Assembly (NCBI RefSeq): GCF_025971925.1
Contig: NZ_JAPDHV010000001.1
Span: 496,001 to 560,000 of the forward strand
DNA length: 64,000 nt
From: Chryseobacterium oryctis
GTDB lineage: Bacteria; Bacteroidota; Bacteroidia; Flavobacteriales; Weeksellaceae
Direction of reading: 5' to 3'
Shown: in pieces, positions 8,709 to 17,374 of the stretch
How the letters are laid out: each line of letters starts with the position of its first letter
Numbering within the stretch: position 1 is the stretch's first letter
The notes under the pieces: generated by a model
What the model saw: only the letters and a program-made list of their open reading frames with translations
What the model was told of the DNA's origin: nothing
Databases searched by the model: none
Translations under genes and position numbers: made by a program

Positions 8709-9734
8709 TTACAATAAATTTTTCAATTCAAGTCGATTAATTTTCCCGTTCGGAGTTCTGGGAATTTTTTGAATAAAAATAATTTCTTTTGGCTTATGAA
8801 AACTTTTATCAAAAGAGAATGTCGAAATTTTTTCAACTAAATCTTTCGATTTCTCACCTTCAATTATCATAACAAGCTTTTGCCCCAAACTTTCATCTTC
8901 CAAACCTAAAAAAACAACCTCATTTGAGATTTCTTTTTTTATCAGAGCTTCCAATTGTTCAGGAAAAATTTTAGCTCCTCCAGAATTAATCACATTATCA
9001 ATTCTTCCTAAAAATTTAAATTGATTTTCACTTTTAATTTCAACTAAATCATTAGTTTGTAAAGTTTCAGAATTTACATTAGGTGCAAAAATCTTCAAAC
9101 ATCCTCTTTCATCTTTTGATATTTCTACATTTTCAAAGGCTGTAAAATACTCTTCAGGCTCAGGGGAAACCTGCTTTAAAGCAATATGGGAAAGCGTTTC
9201 AGACATTCCGTATGTTTCGAAAATATAATTGATTTTTAAGTTTCGATTTTTAGTTAAAAGTTTTTTCAAAGATTCTGAAACGGCAGCTCCTCCAATAATC
9301 AAATTTTTAATAAGGTGTAGTTTATCCAAAGAATTTTCTACCTGAAGCGGAGTCATTGCACAAAAATCAATTTCTTGTTCAATATGTTCAAGAGGTTTTA
9401 ATGACGGTTCTACAACTATCAATTTCAGTTTTCTCTCAATAGAACGTACAACCATCATTTTTCCCGAAATATATTCAATGGGAAGACATATCAATGCTGT
9501 GTTACCTTCTTTTAATCTTAAAAAATTGCACGTCATGATTGCTGAATTCAACATTTTCTTTTTCTCAATATCAAAAACTTTTGGTGTACCTGTAGAACCT
9601 GAAGTCTGAACTTTTACCGTTTCAGAATCTGAAAACCAATCTTCCAAAAAGTTTTTAATTTTAAGTTCAAACTCTGTTTTTGAAGATAAATTATTAATAT
9701 TGAGATTATTGAAGTCTATCAGCATAATTTCCAT
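8709..9734 (-). CDS. menE: o-Succinylbenzoate-CoA ligase-like AMP-binding enzyme (MenE)
   Basis: Adenylate-forming ligase expected to activate o-succinylbenzoate for menaquinone synthesis. The P-loop TSGSTGTPKV is near residue 45, the A5 motif YGMSETLSHIAL near 175, the hinge motif LGRIDNVINSGGAKIFPEQLE near 242, and the C-terminal catalytic lysine motif IPRTPNGKINRLEL at the end. At 341 residues it lacks much of the usual N-terminal subdomain, a shortened form usual in Bacteroidota. A second ATG three codons in (MLIDFNN) is an equally possible start. The other men genes are not in the window, so the substrate is inferred from family. Confidence 0.85.
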   Translation of the reverse strand: MEIMLIDFNNLNINNLSSKTEFELKIKNFLEDWFSDSETVKVQTSGSTGTPKVFDIEKKKMLNSAIMTCNFLRLKEGNTALICLPIEYISGKMMVVRSIERKLKLIVVEPSLKPLEHIEQEIDFCAMTPLQVENSLDKLHLIKNLIIGGAAVSESLKKLLTKNRNLKINYIFETYGMSETLSHIALKQVSPEPEEYFTAFENVEISKDERGCLKIFAPNVNSETLQTNDLVEIKSENQFKFLGRIDNVINSGGAKIFPEQLEALIKKEISNEVVFLGLEDESLGQKLVMIIEGEKSKDLVEKISTFSFDKSFHKPKEIIFIQKIPRTPNGKINRLELKNLL

Positions 9735-9777
9735 GAATTAAATCCGAAGTAAATTTAAAAAAAAGTTTAAAAAGTTC

Positions 9778-9807
9778 TTGCACTTAAAGAAAAAAGCTGT
9801 AAATTTG
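9778..9807 (+). promoter_or_regulatory. Bacteroidota-type promoter of tRNA-Gln
   Basis: TTG at 9778-9780, a 19-bp spacer and TAAATTTG at 9800-9807 form a perfect TTG-N19-TAnnTTTG promoter. The tRNA begins 20 bp after the -7 box. This is the clearest promoter in the window and supports the assignment to Bacteroidota. Confidence 0.88.
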
Positions 9808-9826
9808 CACCACTAAAAACAAAGAC

Positions 9827-9897
9827 AGACTCATGGTGTAGCGGTAACACTACTGATTTTGGTTCAGTCATCTGGGGTTCGAATCCCTGTGAGTCTA
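9827..9897 (+). tRNA. tRNA-Gln (anticodon TTG)
   Basis: Acceptor stem AGACTCA/TGAGTCT with discriminator A, D arm GTGT/ACAC, anticodon arm ACTGA-TTTTGGT-TCAGT giving anticodon TTG (glutamine), a four-base variable loop and the T arm with loop TTCGAAT. Total 71 bases; the 3' CCA end is not encoded. It is a single tRNA gene between its own promoter and terminator. Confidence 0.97.
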
Positions 9898-9900
9898 CAA

Positions 9901-9928
9901 AAACCATCCTCAACAGGATGGTTTTTTG
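9901..9928 (+). terminator. Terminator of tRNA-Gln
   Basis: Hairpin AAACCATCCT / AGGATGGTTT with a CAAC loop, followed by a T run, immediately behind the tRNA. Confidence 0.92.
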
Positions 9929-9929
9929 T

Positions 9930-10269
9930 TTCCCATGAATCTAATACCTTAAAAAATAGAAGAGGTAGAGGTAAAAATAATTGTACTATACAAAAAACTT
10001 CAGAAAAAACAGAAAATTTCACTATTAGTGACTACAAACTATATACAGGTACGCAATAGCCCTATTTGTGGTACATTTTTGGCTGTCAAAATATTGATTT
10101 AAATACAAAAGCTTACTATTTCAACTTCATATATTACCTTCAGTAAAGCTATACAATAAAAAATTCTAAACGAATAACACTCTTACCTAAAAACCAATTA
10201 TATATAAACAAAATTTCAATATAGTTCACAAAAACAACCTTAACTAGATAATTACAAAATATTAAAAAA
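9930..10269. other. Gene-free stretch between tRNA-Gln and the S41 protease
   Basis: About 340 AT-rich bases. No convincing coding frame, repeat or RNA structure is seen. A frame that appears open here would start inside the tRNA and is not credible. The stretch presumably holds the promoter of the protease gene, but no good TAnnTTTG element was found. Confidence 0.5.
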
Positions 10270-11727
10270 ATGAAAAGAATACTTATGACTGCTTTAGTAT
10301 GCTATTCTATTTTAGGATTTGCACAATACTCTCTATCTGAAATCCCTAAAGATGGCTATTTAAAAGATTTTGATATTTTCGTGGAAATAATCCAGAAACA
10401 ACACCCTAATCCTTACCGATTCCATAGTAAAGAAGAATTTACTAAAAAAGTTGATTCTCTAAGAAAAGTAATAGAGAAAAACCCGACTTACATCAACTTT
10501 CATTTAAATACTCCGGCAAAAATACTGGGTGACGGTCATCTTTCCATAACGACAGATTCTAACTATTATGGAGACTTTTTACAATCTATATTGTTCTTTC
10601 CAATAGCAACATATATTCATAATGGACATGCGTTTGTTAACGGAAATAATAGGTATAATATTGAAATCGGAAGTCAAATTCTTGAGATAAACAATCTAAA
10701 TATTAATGATATCATCAAAAAAGCCCCGTTATCATCAGATGGAAATATAAAAGTAGAAAATATTGATTTATCCTTATACATATCGTTCATTTGTAAGAAT
10801 AATTCAAACACCTACACCATCAAATACAAAAACTTAAACGGAGAAGAAAAAACCATCACAACCGATGGTATCAATTACAGTCAGTTTTATTATGAAAATG
10901 AGCACGCTGTATTACCAATAGATCTTATTACTCAATCTCAGGGTATTTACGGATACAAAATAAACGAAAACACCTATTATCTATCGATAAAATCTTTTGG
11001 GTATGATGAAAGCGTCTTTTATGAGACTCTTAAAAAAAACTTCCAAATAATAAAAGATCTAAAACTTAAAAATCTCATCTTAGATATACGTGATAACAGT
11101 GGAGGTATTATAAATAATATTCCATTATTATACTCTTTCATTTCAAAAGAGAAACAATTTACTAATTCTTACAGATATGCTACTAAAGTTATTAATATTA
11201 ATTATAAAGACTATCTGATAGAAGCACAAACAAATAGATTTTACTCTGACCAAGATATTATTGACGAAAATAATTTCATGAGACAGCGGTTTGATAAAGA
11301 TACAGAGGGAGATTATTACTCTGGCAACAATAGATTAGATGATACCTATATTAAAAATTATCCTAGAGATGGTTTATTTTTCGATGGTAATGTAGCACTT
11401 ATTATTAATAACAAAACATTTTCTGCCGCAACTTACTTTGCATCACTGTTCAAAAAAGAGAAAAGAGGTTTCATTCTTGGAAAAGAGACAGGTTCTTGTA
11501 GTAATTTTACAACAGCAGCTTGGTTTATCTATTACAGATTGCCTAATACCAAAAGTGTGATTTCTATACCAAGGTCTGAAGTTTTTTTCAATGAAAACAC
11601 TAAAGAAAACATCACTAATTGCACAGGCGTAATTCCTGATTACACAATTGATACAAATTATTTCCTCAAAGCATTAAAAGCTCAAAAAGACCCTGAAGTA
11701 GAATATGCATTATCTTTATTTAAATAA
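10270..11727 (+). CDS. Secreted S41 family peptidase
   Basis: A 485-residue serine protease of the C-terminal-processing (tail-specific) family S41. Signal peptide MKRILMTALVCYSILGFAQ. Visible S41 features are the strand LKNLILDIRDNSGGIINNIP (about residues 265-284), the nucleophile region NKTFSAATYFASLF (serine about residue 388) and GKETGSCSNF. It probably acts in the periplasm or at the cell surface. There is no obvious PDZ domain, and the N-terminal third matches the helical cap seen in other bacteroidotal S41 proteins. It forms a single-gene unit with its own terminator. Confidence 0.9.
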   Translation: MKRILMTALVCYSILGFAQYSLSEIPKDGYLKDFDIFVEIIQKQHPNPYRFHSKEEFTKKVDSLRKVIEKNPTYINFHLNTPAKILGDGHLSITTDSNYYGDFLQSILFFPIATYIHNGHAFVNGNNRYNIEIGSQILEINNLNINDIIKKAPLSSDGNIKVENIDLSLYISFICKNNSNTYTIKYKNLNGEEKTITTDGINYSQFYYENEHAVLPIDLITQSQGIYGYKINENTYYLSIKSFGYDESVFYETLKKNFQIIKDLKLKNLILDIRDNSGGIINNIPLLYSFISKEKQFTNSYRYATKVININYKDYLIEAQTNRFYSDQDIIDENNFMRQRFDKDTEGDYYSGNNRLDDTYIKNYPRDGLFFDGNVALIINNKTFSAATYFASLFKKEKRGFILGKETGSCSNFTTAAWFIYYRLPNTKSVISIPRSEVFFNENTKENITNCTGVIPDYTIDTNYFLKALKAQKDPEVEYALSLFK

Positions 11728-11779
11728 GTAATATTTAGTAAATAAGCATAAGATTACATTCTGTGTAAATCTTTATAAT

Positions 11780-11811
11780 AAGACAAACCTTTTTTAGGTT
11801 TGTCTTATTTT
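11780..11811 (+). terminator. Terminator of the S41 protease gene
   Basis: Hairpin AAGACAAACC / GGTTTGTCTT around a T-rich loop, followed by ATTTTTA, 53 bp after the stop codon. It lies between convergent genes and could serve both. Confidence 0.85.
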
Positions 11812-11857
11812 TATTTCCAAAATCTTTTATTCAAATATCTTTCCAAAGGAAATATAA

Positions 11858-13282
11858 TTAGTTTGAATTAGGCTTATACCACTTGTACATTAAAAACAAA
11901 AATAATAACCAAACTGGAATTAAAATCACCTGAATCTCCATTCCCGTAATACTCATCAATACTAAAATCATTAATAAAAATGCAATACAAATATAGTTTG
12001 AAATAGGATAGAATATAGATGGAAATTTCAACTCAACTCCCGATTCGATATTACTTTTCTTAAATTTCAAGTGCGTGTAACAAATCATCAGCCAATTAAT
12101 AATCAAAGTAGAAACCACCAAAGCCATAAGATATTCAAAAGCTTTTTCGGGCACCAATTTGTTAATAACGATACAAATTCCCGCAAAACATGAAGAAACA
12201 ATAATAGCATTAGTAGGAACACTACTTTTATTCAGTTTCGTCAAAAACTTCGGTGCATTACCTTGCTGAGCCAACCCAAAAAGCATTCGGCTATTACTAT
12301 AAACACTACTATTATAAACAGACAAAGCAGCCGTTAATACAATTAAATTAAGAACATTTGCTATCAATACATTAAACTGAATCGTCTTTCCGAAAATAGT
12401 AAACTCAAATCCGTTCAGATTTTGAAAAACCATCACAAACGGACTTGTACCTTCTGTAATTTCTCTCCAAGGGCTCAATGAAAATAAAATAACCAAAGCC
12501 CCAACATAGAAAATCAAAATCCTATAAATAACCTGATTGGTAGCTTTAGGAATCGTCTTCTCGGGGTTTTTAGCTTCTGCAGCGGTAATTCCGATAAGTT
12601 CTAAACCTCCAAAAGAGAACATAATCATTGCCATTGCAGCAAAAAGCCCTGAAAAACCGTTTGCATCTTTATTAAAAAAGCCTTTCGGAAAGAAACCTCC
12701 ATCATTCCACAAGTTAGCAACACTTGCCGTCTCTCCCCCCGTTCCACTTATTAATAAATAAATCCCAAAAACAATCATAGCAATAATTGCCACAACTTTT
12801 ATAATGGAAAACCAAAATTCGGTTTCTCCGTATACCTTCACTGAAGCAAGATTAAGAGCATTAATGACGATAAAAAAGAACAAACTCGAAACCCAAAGTG
12901 GAATTTCTGGCCACCAAAAATGAATATAATGACCTATGGCAGTAAGTTCTGCCATACTCACGAGAATATAGAGAATCCAATAATTCCAGCCTGATGCAAA
13001 ACCAGGGAAATTTCCCCAATATTTATATGCAAAATAACTAAAACTCCCTGAAACAGGTTCCTGAACTACCATTTCACCAAGTTGGCGCATAATAAAAAAA
13101 GCGATAATCCCAGCCAAGGCATAGCCTAAAATAACTGACGGACCAGCCAAAACTGCTGCAGGACCAATCCCTAAAAACAATCCTGTTCCGATAGCTCCTC
13201 CAAGAGCAATTAATTGAATATGTCGATTTGTTAAACCTCTAACCAGAGAACCGTTTTGCTCCTCTTTGTTTTCGCCGCTCAT
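11858..13282 (-). CDS. Amino acid permease (APC superfamily, AAT family)
   Basis: A 474-residue inner-membrane transporter with about twelve hydrophobic segments. The first segment carries the family signature IALGGAIGTGLFLGIG (about residues 23-38), followed by GEMVVQEPVSGSFSYFAYKY typical of proton-driven permeases such as AroP, PheP, CycA and ProY. The substrate amino acid cannot be told from sequence alone. It is convergent with the S41 protease gene, and an XRE-type regulator gene lies 105 bp upstream on the same strand. Confidence 0.92.
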   Translation of the reverse strand: MSGENKEEQNGSLVRGLTNRHIQLIALGGAIGTGLFLGIGPAAVLAGPSVILGYALAGIIAFFIMRQLGEMVVQEPVSGSFSYFAYKYWGNFPGFASGWNYWILYILVSMAELTAIGHYIHFWWPEIPLWVSSLFFFIVINALNLASVKVYGETEFWFSIIKVVAIIAMIVFGIYLLISGTGGETASVANLWNDGGFFPKGFFNKDANGFSGLFAAMAMIMFSFGGLELIGITAAEAKNPEKTIPKATNQVIYRILIFYVGALVILFSLSPWREITEGTSPFVMVFQNLNGFEFTIFGKTIQFNVLIANVLNLIVLTAALSVYNSSVYSNSRMLFGLAQQGNAPKFLTKLNKSSVPTNAIIVSSCFAGICIVINKLVPEKAFEYLMALVVSTLIINWLMICYTHLKFKKSNIESGVELKFPSIFYPISNYICIAFLLMILVLMSITGMEIQVILIPVWLLFLFLMYKWYKPNSN

Positions 13283-13387
13283 AAAATTAAAATTTTCACT
13301 AATATATGAAAACTAATGATCTTAGAGCTAACTAAAAGAGTATTTAAAAACATTAAAGCCCTAGTTTAAAACATCAGATAATATGAT

Positions 13388-13690
13388 TTATACAAATTCC
13401 TTAGGAATTGGAAGGTTATTTTTCTTCATATATTCCAAAAGACCTTCATATTTATCTTCAAGTTCGCTTGTTCCACATTTATGGGATATACTACAGATAT
13501 CAGATGGTTTAATATCTAAAATTTCGGAAATTTTAGTAAGAACTTCAAGATTAATTTTCACTTTAGAATTCTCAATGTCAGAATATGCTTTTTGAGAAAT
13601 TCCCATTTCGAAAGCCATATATTCTTGTGTAAAATCCTTATCTCTTCTAATCTTTCTTATATTATGACTGCAAATTTTCATCCTTTCCAT
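13388..13690 (-). CDS. XRE-family helix-turn-helix regulator, 100 aa
   Basis: A small DNA-binding protein. Residues about 8-62 form a Cro/C1-type helix-turn-helix: NIRKIRRDKDFTQEYMAFEM, then GISQKAYSDIENSKVKI. The C-terminal 35 residues (SHKCGTSELEDKYEGLLEYM) may form a short dimerisation helix. It is divergent from the cytochrome oxidase gene ccoNO (186 bp between start codons) and upstream of the permease, so it could regulate either; nothing in the sequence decides this. Confidence 0.85.
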   Translation of the reverse strand: MERMKICSHNIRKIRRDKDFTQEYMAFEMGISQKAYSDIENSKVKINLEVLTKISEILDIKPSDICSISHKCGTSELEDKYEGLLEYMKKNNLPIPKEFV

Positions 13691-13876
13691 TTTAGTAGTT
13701 TTCGGTATATTTTAGAAGTTCACCTATTAGACTTTAACAAAGTTAGTGAATACCTTTGGCAAAACATTATACAGTTACATGATATTTGTATTCTTTGATA
13801 AAATCGGGATAAAAGTTAATCAAAAAAATCGGTTTTTATAGAAAAAATATCGCTTCAGTACAACACAATTGGAACT

Positions 13877-16156
13877 ATGGAGACGCAAAAATTCAATTAT
13901 GACAATAGTATTGTCAGGGCATTCTTGTATGCTACTATCGCATTCGGTATCGTAGGGTTCTTATTAGGACTTACGGCCGCACTCATGCTTTTCTACCCTG
14001 AATTACCTGAATTTTTATTTGGGACGGATGATACAACAATTCAGAGTTTGAGGAGTGGAAATATTCAAGGTCTTATTAATACTCAAGGAGCATTAGGATT
14101 CGGTAGAATCAGAATGTTGCATACGAGTGCTGTAATTTTCGCTTTCGTATGTAACTCATTCTTCTGTGGTGCTTATTACTGTATGCAAAGACTACTAAAA
14201 ACAAGAATGTATAGTGATACATTATCTTGGATCCACTTCTGGACATGGCAAATTATGATCGTAGCTGTAGTTATTACGTTCTTACTAGGAATCAACACTT
14301 CTAAAGAATATGCAGAGCACGAATGGCCTATTGATATTTTGATTACTATTTCTTGGGTAGTATTTGGTATCAATATGTTTGGAACAATTGCAAAAAGAAG
14401 AGTAAGACACTTATATGTAGCTATCTGGTTCTTTATCGGAACTTGGATCGCAGTTGCAATGCTACACATCTTCAACAATTTAGAAGTTCCGTTATCATTT
14501 ACAAGCTGGAAGTCATACTCAGTTTACGCTGGTGCGAAAGATGCCTTAGTACAATGGTGGTACGGTCACAATGCAGTAGCATTCGTATTAACAACTCCGG
14601 TTTTAGGTTTGATGTATTACTTCTTGCCTAAAGCAGCAGATAGACCGGTATTCTCATACAAACTGTCAATCATCCACTTCTGGTCATTGATTTTCGTATA
14701 CCTTTGGGCTGGTCCTCACCACCTTCAATATACTGCTCTTCCGGCTTGGGCTCAAGCATTGGGAACAGGTTTCTCAATCATGCTTATTGCTCCATCTTGG
14801 GGAGGTATGTTAAACGGACTTCTTACTCTGAGAGGAGCTTGGGATAAAGTAAGAGAAAATCCTATCCTTAAATTCTTCGTAGTCGCTGTTACTTGTTATG
14901 GTATGGCAACTTTTGAAGGTCCGCTTTTAGCTACGAAATCTCTAAATAAAATTGGTCACTACACAGACTGGGTAATCGGTCACGTACATATCGGTGCACT
15001 TGGATGGAACGGTTTCATGGCATTCGGTATTGTGTACTACTTGCTACCTGTAATGTGGAGAACAAAGCTTTGGTCTGTAAAATTAGCTAACTGGCATTTC
15101 TGGTTGGGGACTTTAGGAATCATTTTCTATGCAGTACCAATGTATATCTCAGGATTTACTCAAGGATTAATGTGGAAACAATTCAACCCGGACGGAACAT
15201 TATTATGGAAAAACTGGCTAGATACTGTTACAGCTATCATTCCTTACTTCAAAATGAGATTTTTAGGAGGTTTCCTATATCTTTCAGGAGCAATTCTAAT
15301 GGTTGTAAACGTAATTAAAACAATCAAGCAGGGTTCATTCCAAAAAGAAGTTCCTGCAGAAGCTCCGGCATTAGCAAATATCGGAACTGCAAGAAAAGAA
15401 GGAGAAGGAGTTCACCTTTGGTTAGAAAGAACTCCGAAAATACTTTCAATCTTAGCTTTCATTGCTGTAGCTATCGGAGGTTTGGTTGAAATCATTCCAA
15501 CATTAACTTTAAAACAAAGCGTACCGACAATTACAGCGGTAAAACCATATTCACCATTGGAATTAGAAGGTAGAGACTTATATATTCGTGAAGGTTGTAA
15601 CTCTTGTCACTCACAAATGATTAGACCTTTCCGTGACGAAATCGTAAGATTTGAAGGTAAAAACGGGCAGTACTCTAAAGCAGGTGAATTTATCTACGAC
15701 AGACCATTCTTATGGGGTTCTAAAAGAACAGGACCAGATTTGCACAGACAAGGAGGTAGAAACCCAGATTCTTGGCACTTCAAACATATGTATAACCCAA
15801 GAATTACCTCTGCAGGTTCTATCATGCCTCGTTTCCCTTGGTTAATTACCAATAAACTTGACAGAACTCAAATGGTTGACAAAATGAAGCTGATGAAAAA
15901 TGCATTTGATGTACCCTATACAAAAGCGGAAATTGATTCTGCTAATAAATGGGCAGATAGCCAGTCTCAGGCAATTGTAAAAAGAATTTACTCAGAAGCT
16001 ACTGATATTAAAGATCAAATGGAAAAAGAAAAAGCTTCAAAAGGTGGAGAGTTCGTTCCACTTGAGCAAAGAGAAATCATTGCAATGATTGCTTACCTAC
16101 AAAGACTAGGTACAGATATTAAAACAACGCAAATTCAAACAGCAAGTGCAGATTAA
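13877..16156 (+). CDS. ccoNO: cbb3-type cytochrome c oxidase, fused subunits I and II (CcoN-CcoO)
   Basis: Catalytic core of the high-affinity terminal oxidase. Residues about 1-490 are CcoN, with about twelve membrane helices and the heme b / CuB histidine regions (YYGHNAVAFVL, GPHHLQYTALP, GHVHIGALGWNGF). Residues about 520-759 are CcoO, anchored by one helix and carrying a single c-type heme motif, CNSCH at 574-578, followed by the family signature SQMIRPFRDE and later SIMPRFPWL. In Proteobacteria these are two genes; the fusion is usual in Bacteroidota. ccoP follows 20 bp downstream. No ccoQ lies between them, and ccoG, ccoH, ccoI and ccoS are not in the window. Confidence 0.96.
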   Translation: METQKFNYDNSIVRAFLYATIAFGIVGFLLGLTAALMLFYPELPEFLFGTDDTTIQSLRSGNIQGLINTQGALGFGRIRMLHTSAVIFAFVCNSFFCGAYYCMQRLLKTRMYSDTLSWIHFWTWQIMIVAVVITFLLGINTSKEYAEHEWPIDILITISWVVFGINMFGTIAKRRVRHLYVAIWFFIGTWIAVAMLHIFNNLEVPLSFTSWKSYSVYAGAKDALVQWWYGHNAVAFVLTTPVLGLMYYFLPKAADRPVFSYKLSIIHFWSLIFVYLWAGPHHLQYTALPAWAQALGTGFSIMLIAPSWGGMLNGLLTLRGAWDKVRENPILKFFVVAVTCYGMATFEGPLLATKSLNKIGHYTDWVIGHVHIGALGWNGFMAFGIVYYLLPVMWRTKLWSVKLANWHFWLGTLGIIFYAVPMYISGFTQGLMWKQFNPDGTLLWKNWLDTVTAIIPYFKMRFLGGFLYLSGAILMVVNVIKTIKQGSFQKEVPAEAPALANIGTARKEGEGVHLWLERTPKILSILAFIAVAIGGLVEIIPTLTLKQSVPTITAVKPYSPLELEGRDLYIREGCNSCHSQMIRPFRDEIVRFEGKNGQYSKAGEFIYDRPFLWGSKRTGPDLHRQGGRNPDSWHFKHMYNPRITSAGSIMPRFPWLITNKLDRTQMVDKMKLMKNAFDVPYTKAEIDSANKWADSQSQAIVKRIYSEATDIKDQMEKEKASKGGEFVPLEQREIIAMIAYLQRLGTDIKTTQIQTASAD

Positions 16157-16176
16157 TTTAAAAACATTGAATTAAA

Positions 16177-17064
16177 ATGAAAACGAGAACCCCAATATCA
16201 GTATATATCGCTGTAATGATAGGTTTAACTATCCTTGCGTTCGAAATGTTTGCTTCAGATTCAAATTATTTCTCTTCTCCTTTCTTCTGGGGATTGATGC
16301 TAATTGCAATTATTTTGCTTTTCATCATGAACTCTATCGGAGATTTAGTTGAAAACGAAAATTTCAAAAAATTATCAGAAGAGGAAAAAGCGAAATTTTT
16401 GGAGGAGAAAAAAGTTCCTTATTTTCAAAAACTTTGGAACTCGGCATTCAAAAAACAATCTGCAACTGAAGAAAAAGACATCCTTATAGACCATGGTTTT
16501 GATGGCATTACAGAACTTGACAATTCATTACCAAAATGGTGGTTGGGTCTATTCTGGTTCGGATTTATTTTCTGTGCAATATATATGGCAGCATTTGCCT
16601 TCACAGATTATGCCCATCCGGAAGCAGAGCTAACAAAGGAAACCAAAACAATGCTCGCTTCTATCGCTGAATATGAAAAAACAGCACCTAAAGTTGATTT
16701 GGAAACAGCAAAATACAGCGCAGATAATATTGCAGAAGGACAAGAACTTTTTAAAACCAATTGTGTTTCCTGCCACGCAGAAGGAGGTAAAGGAGGAATC
16801 GGACCCAACCTTACCGATACACATTGGATTAACGTAAAAGAAAAAAGTTTATTCAAAAATGTTTTTTGGATGCTTGAAAACGGTTCTGAAAATAATCCTA
16901 CAATGAGACCATTCATTAAAGACGGAACTATTACAGGACGTGACGCTGAAAAAATTGCAGCATACATTTACCACATCAACCAGGAAACAGCACCTATTAC
17001 ACCTGCACAAGGTGGGGCTGCTCCACAAGGTGAAGAGGTAAAATGGGAAAACGGAAATGATTAA
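16177..17064 (+). CDS. ccoP: cbb3 oxidase subunit CcoP with a single heme c
   Basis: Membrane-anchored cytochrome c subunit that passes electrons to CcoO. The 295-residue protein has hydrophobic segments at about 8-25, 34-52 and 120-140 (WWLGLFWFGFIFCAIYM), the last being the normal CcoP anchor. The first two segments resemble an added N-terminal CcoQ-like piece. Only one CxxCH is present (CVSCH, 196-200) with a later methionine in NPTMRPF, whereas proteobacterial CcoP carries two hemes. The C-terminus is rich in Ala, Pro and Gly. It is co-transcribed with ccoNO. Confidence 0.93.
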   Translation: MKTRTPISVYIAVMIGLTILAFEMFASDSNYFSSPFFWGLMLIAIILLFIMNSIGDLVENENFKKLSEEEKAKFLEEKKVPYFQKLWNSAFKKQSATEEKDILIDHGFDGITELDNSLPKWWLGLFWFGFIFCAIYMAAFAFTDYAHPEAELTKETKTMLASIAEYEKTAPKVDLETAKYSADNIAEGQELFKTNCVSCHAEGGKGGIGPNLTDTHWINVKEKSLFKNVFWMLENGSENNPTMRPFIKDGTITGRDAEKIAAYIYHINQETAPITPAQGGAAPQGEEVKWENGND

Positions 17065-17374
17065 AAATAAAAAATAAGAAGTTTATTACCTGAAAAATAA
17101 ACCATGCCATGCCTCCTTTTTTGAAAACTAACATTTGAATTTTTCATTTTTGCAAACCTTTTCATACCTCAAAGATGATTAAAAAGGAGGCATTTTTAAA
17201 CAAAAAATCCAAGCTTTGGTTGTTCTAATCAACTATTCACTTCACTTTGACTAAACTAAATTCCATAGAGAATAACCAAAGCAGGATTTTTAAGTACAAA
17301 AGGTATTACAGTAAGGATATTTTAACACAAATCTTTCAGATGATTTATTATCTTTGCTTTAAAACCTACAACTT
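17065..17374. other. Intergenic region with two long inverted repeats
   Basis: This 310-bp gap holds two stem structures in tandem. The first pairs ATGCCTCCTTTTT (17109-17121) with AAAAAGGAGGCAT (17181-17193), a 13-bp perfect match with a 59-nt loop. The second pairs AAAAATCC..GCTTTGGTTGTTCT (about 17202-17226) with AGAATAACCAAAGC.GGATTTTT (about 17267-17291), about 21 pairs with one mismatch and a small bulge and a 40-nt loop. Each right arm runs into T's, so either could act as a terminator for ccoP, but the loops are unusually long. A structured RNA is possible. Confidence 0.6.
17349..17356 (+). promoter_or_regulatory. Probable tamB -7 element
   Basis: TATCTTTG fits TAnnTTTG and lies 18 bp before the proposed TTG start of tamB; no clear -33 TTG is present at the expected distance. 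The short leader it implies supports the start chosen for tamB. Confidence 0.5.

Noticed and set aside
9859..10059. Open frame of 66 codons starting inside tRNA-Gln
   Set aside because: It covers the tRNA 3' half and its terminator and shows no protein-like composition.
13383..13798. Open frames opposite the XRE-type gene
   Set aside because: Antisense shadows of the regulator gene and its upstream region without domain or start-site support.
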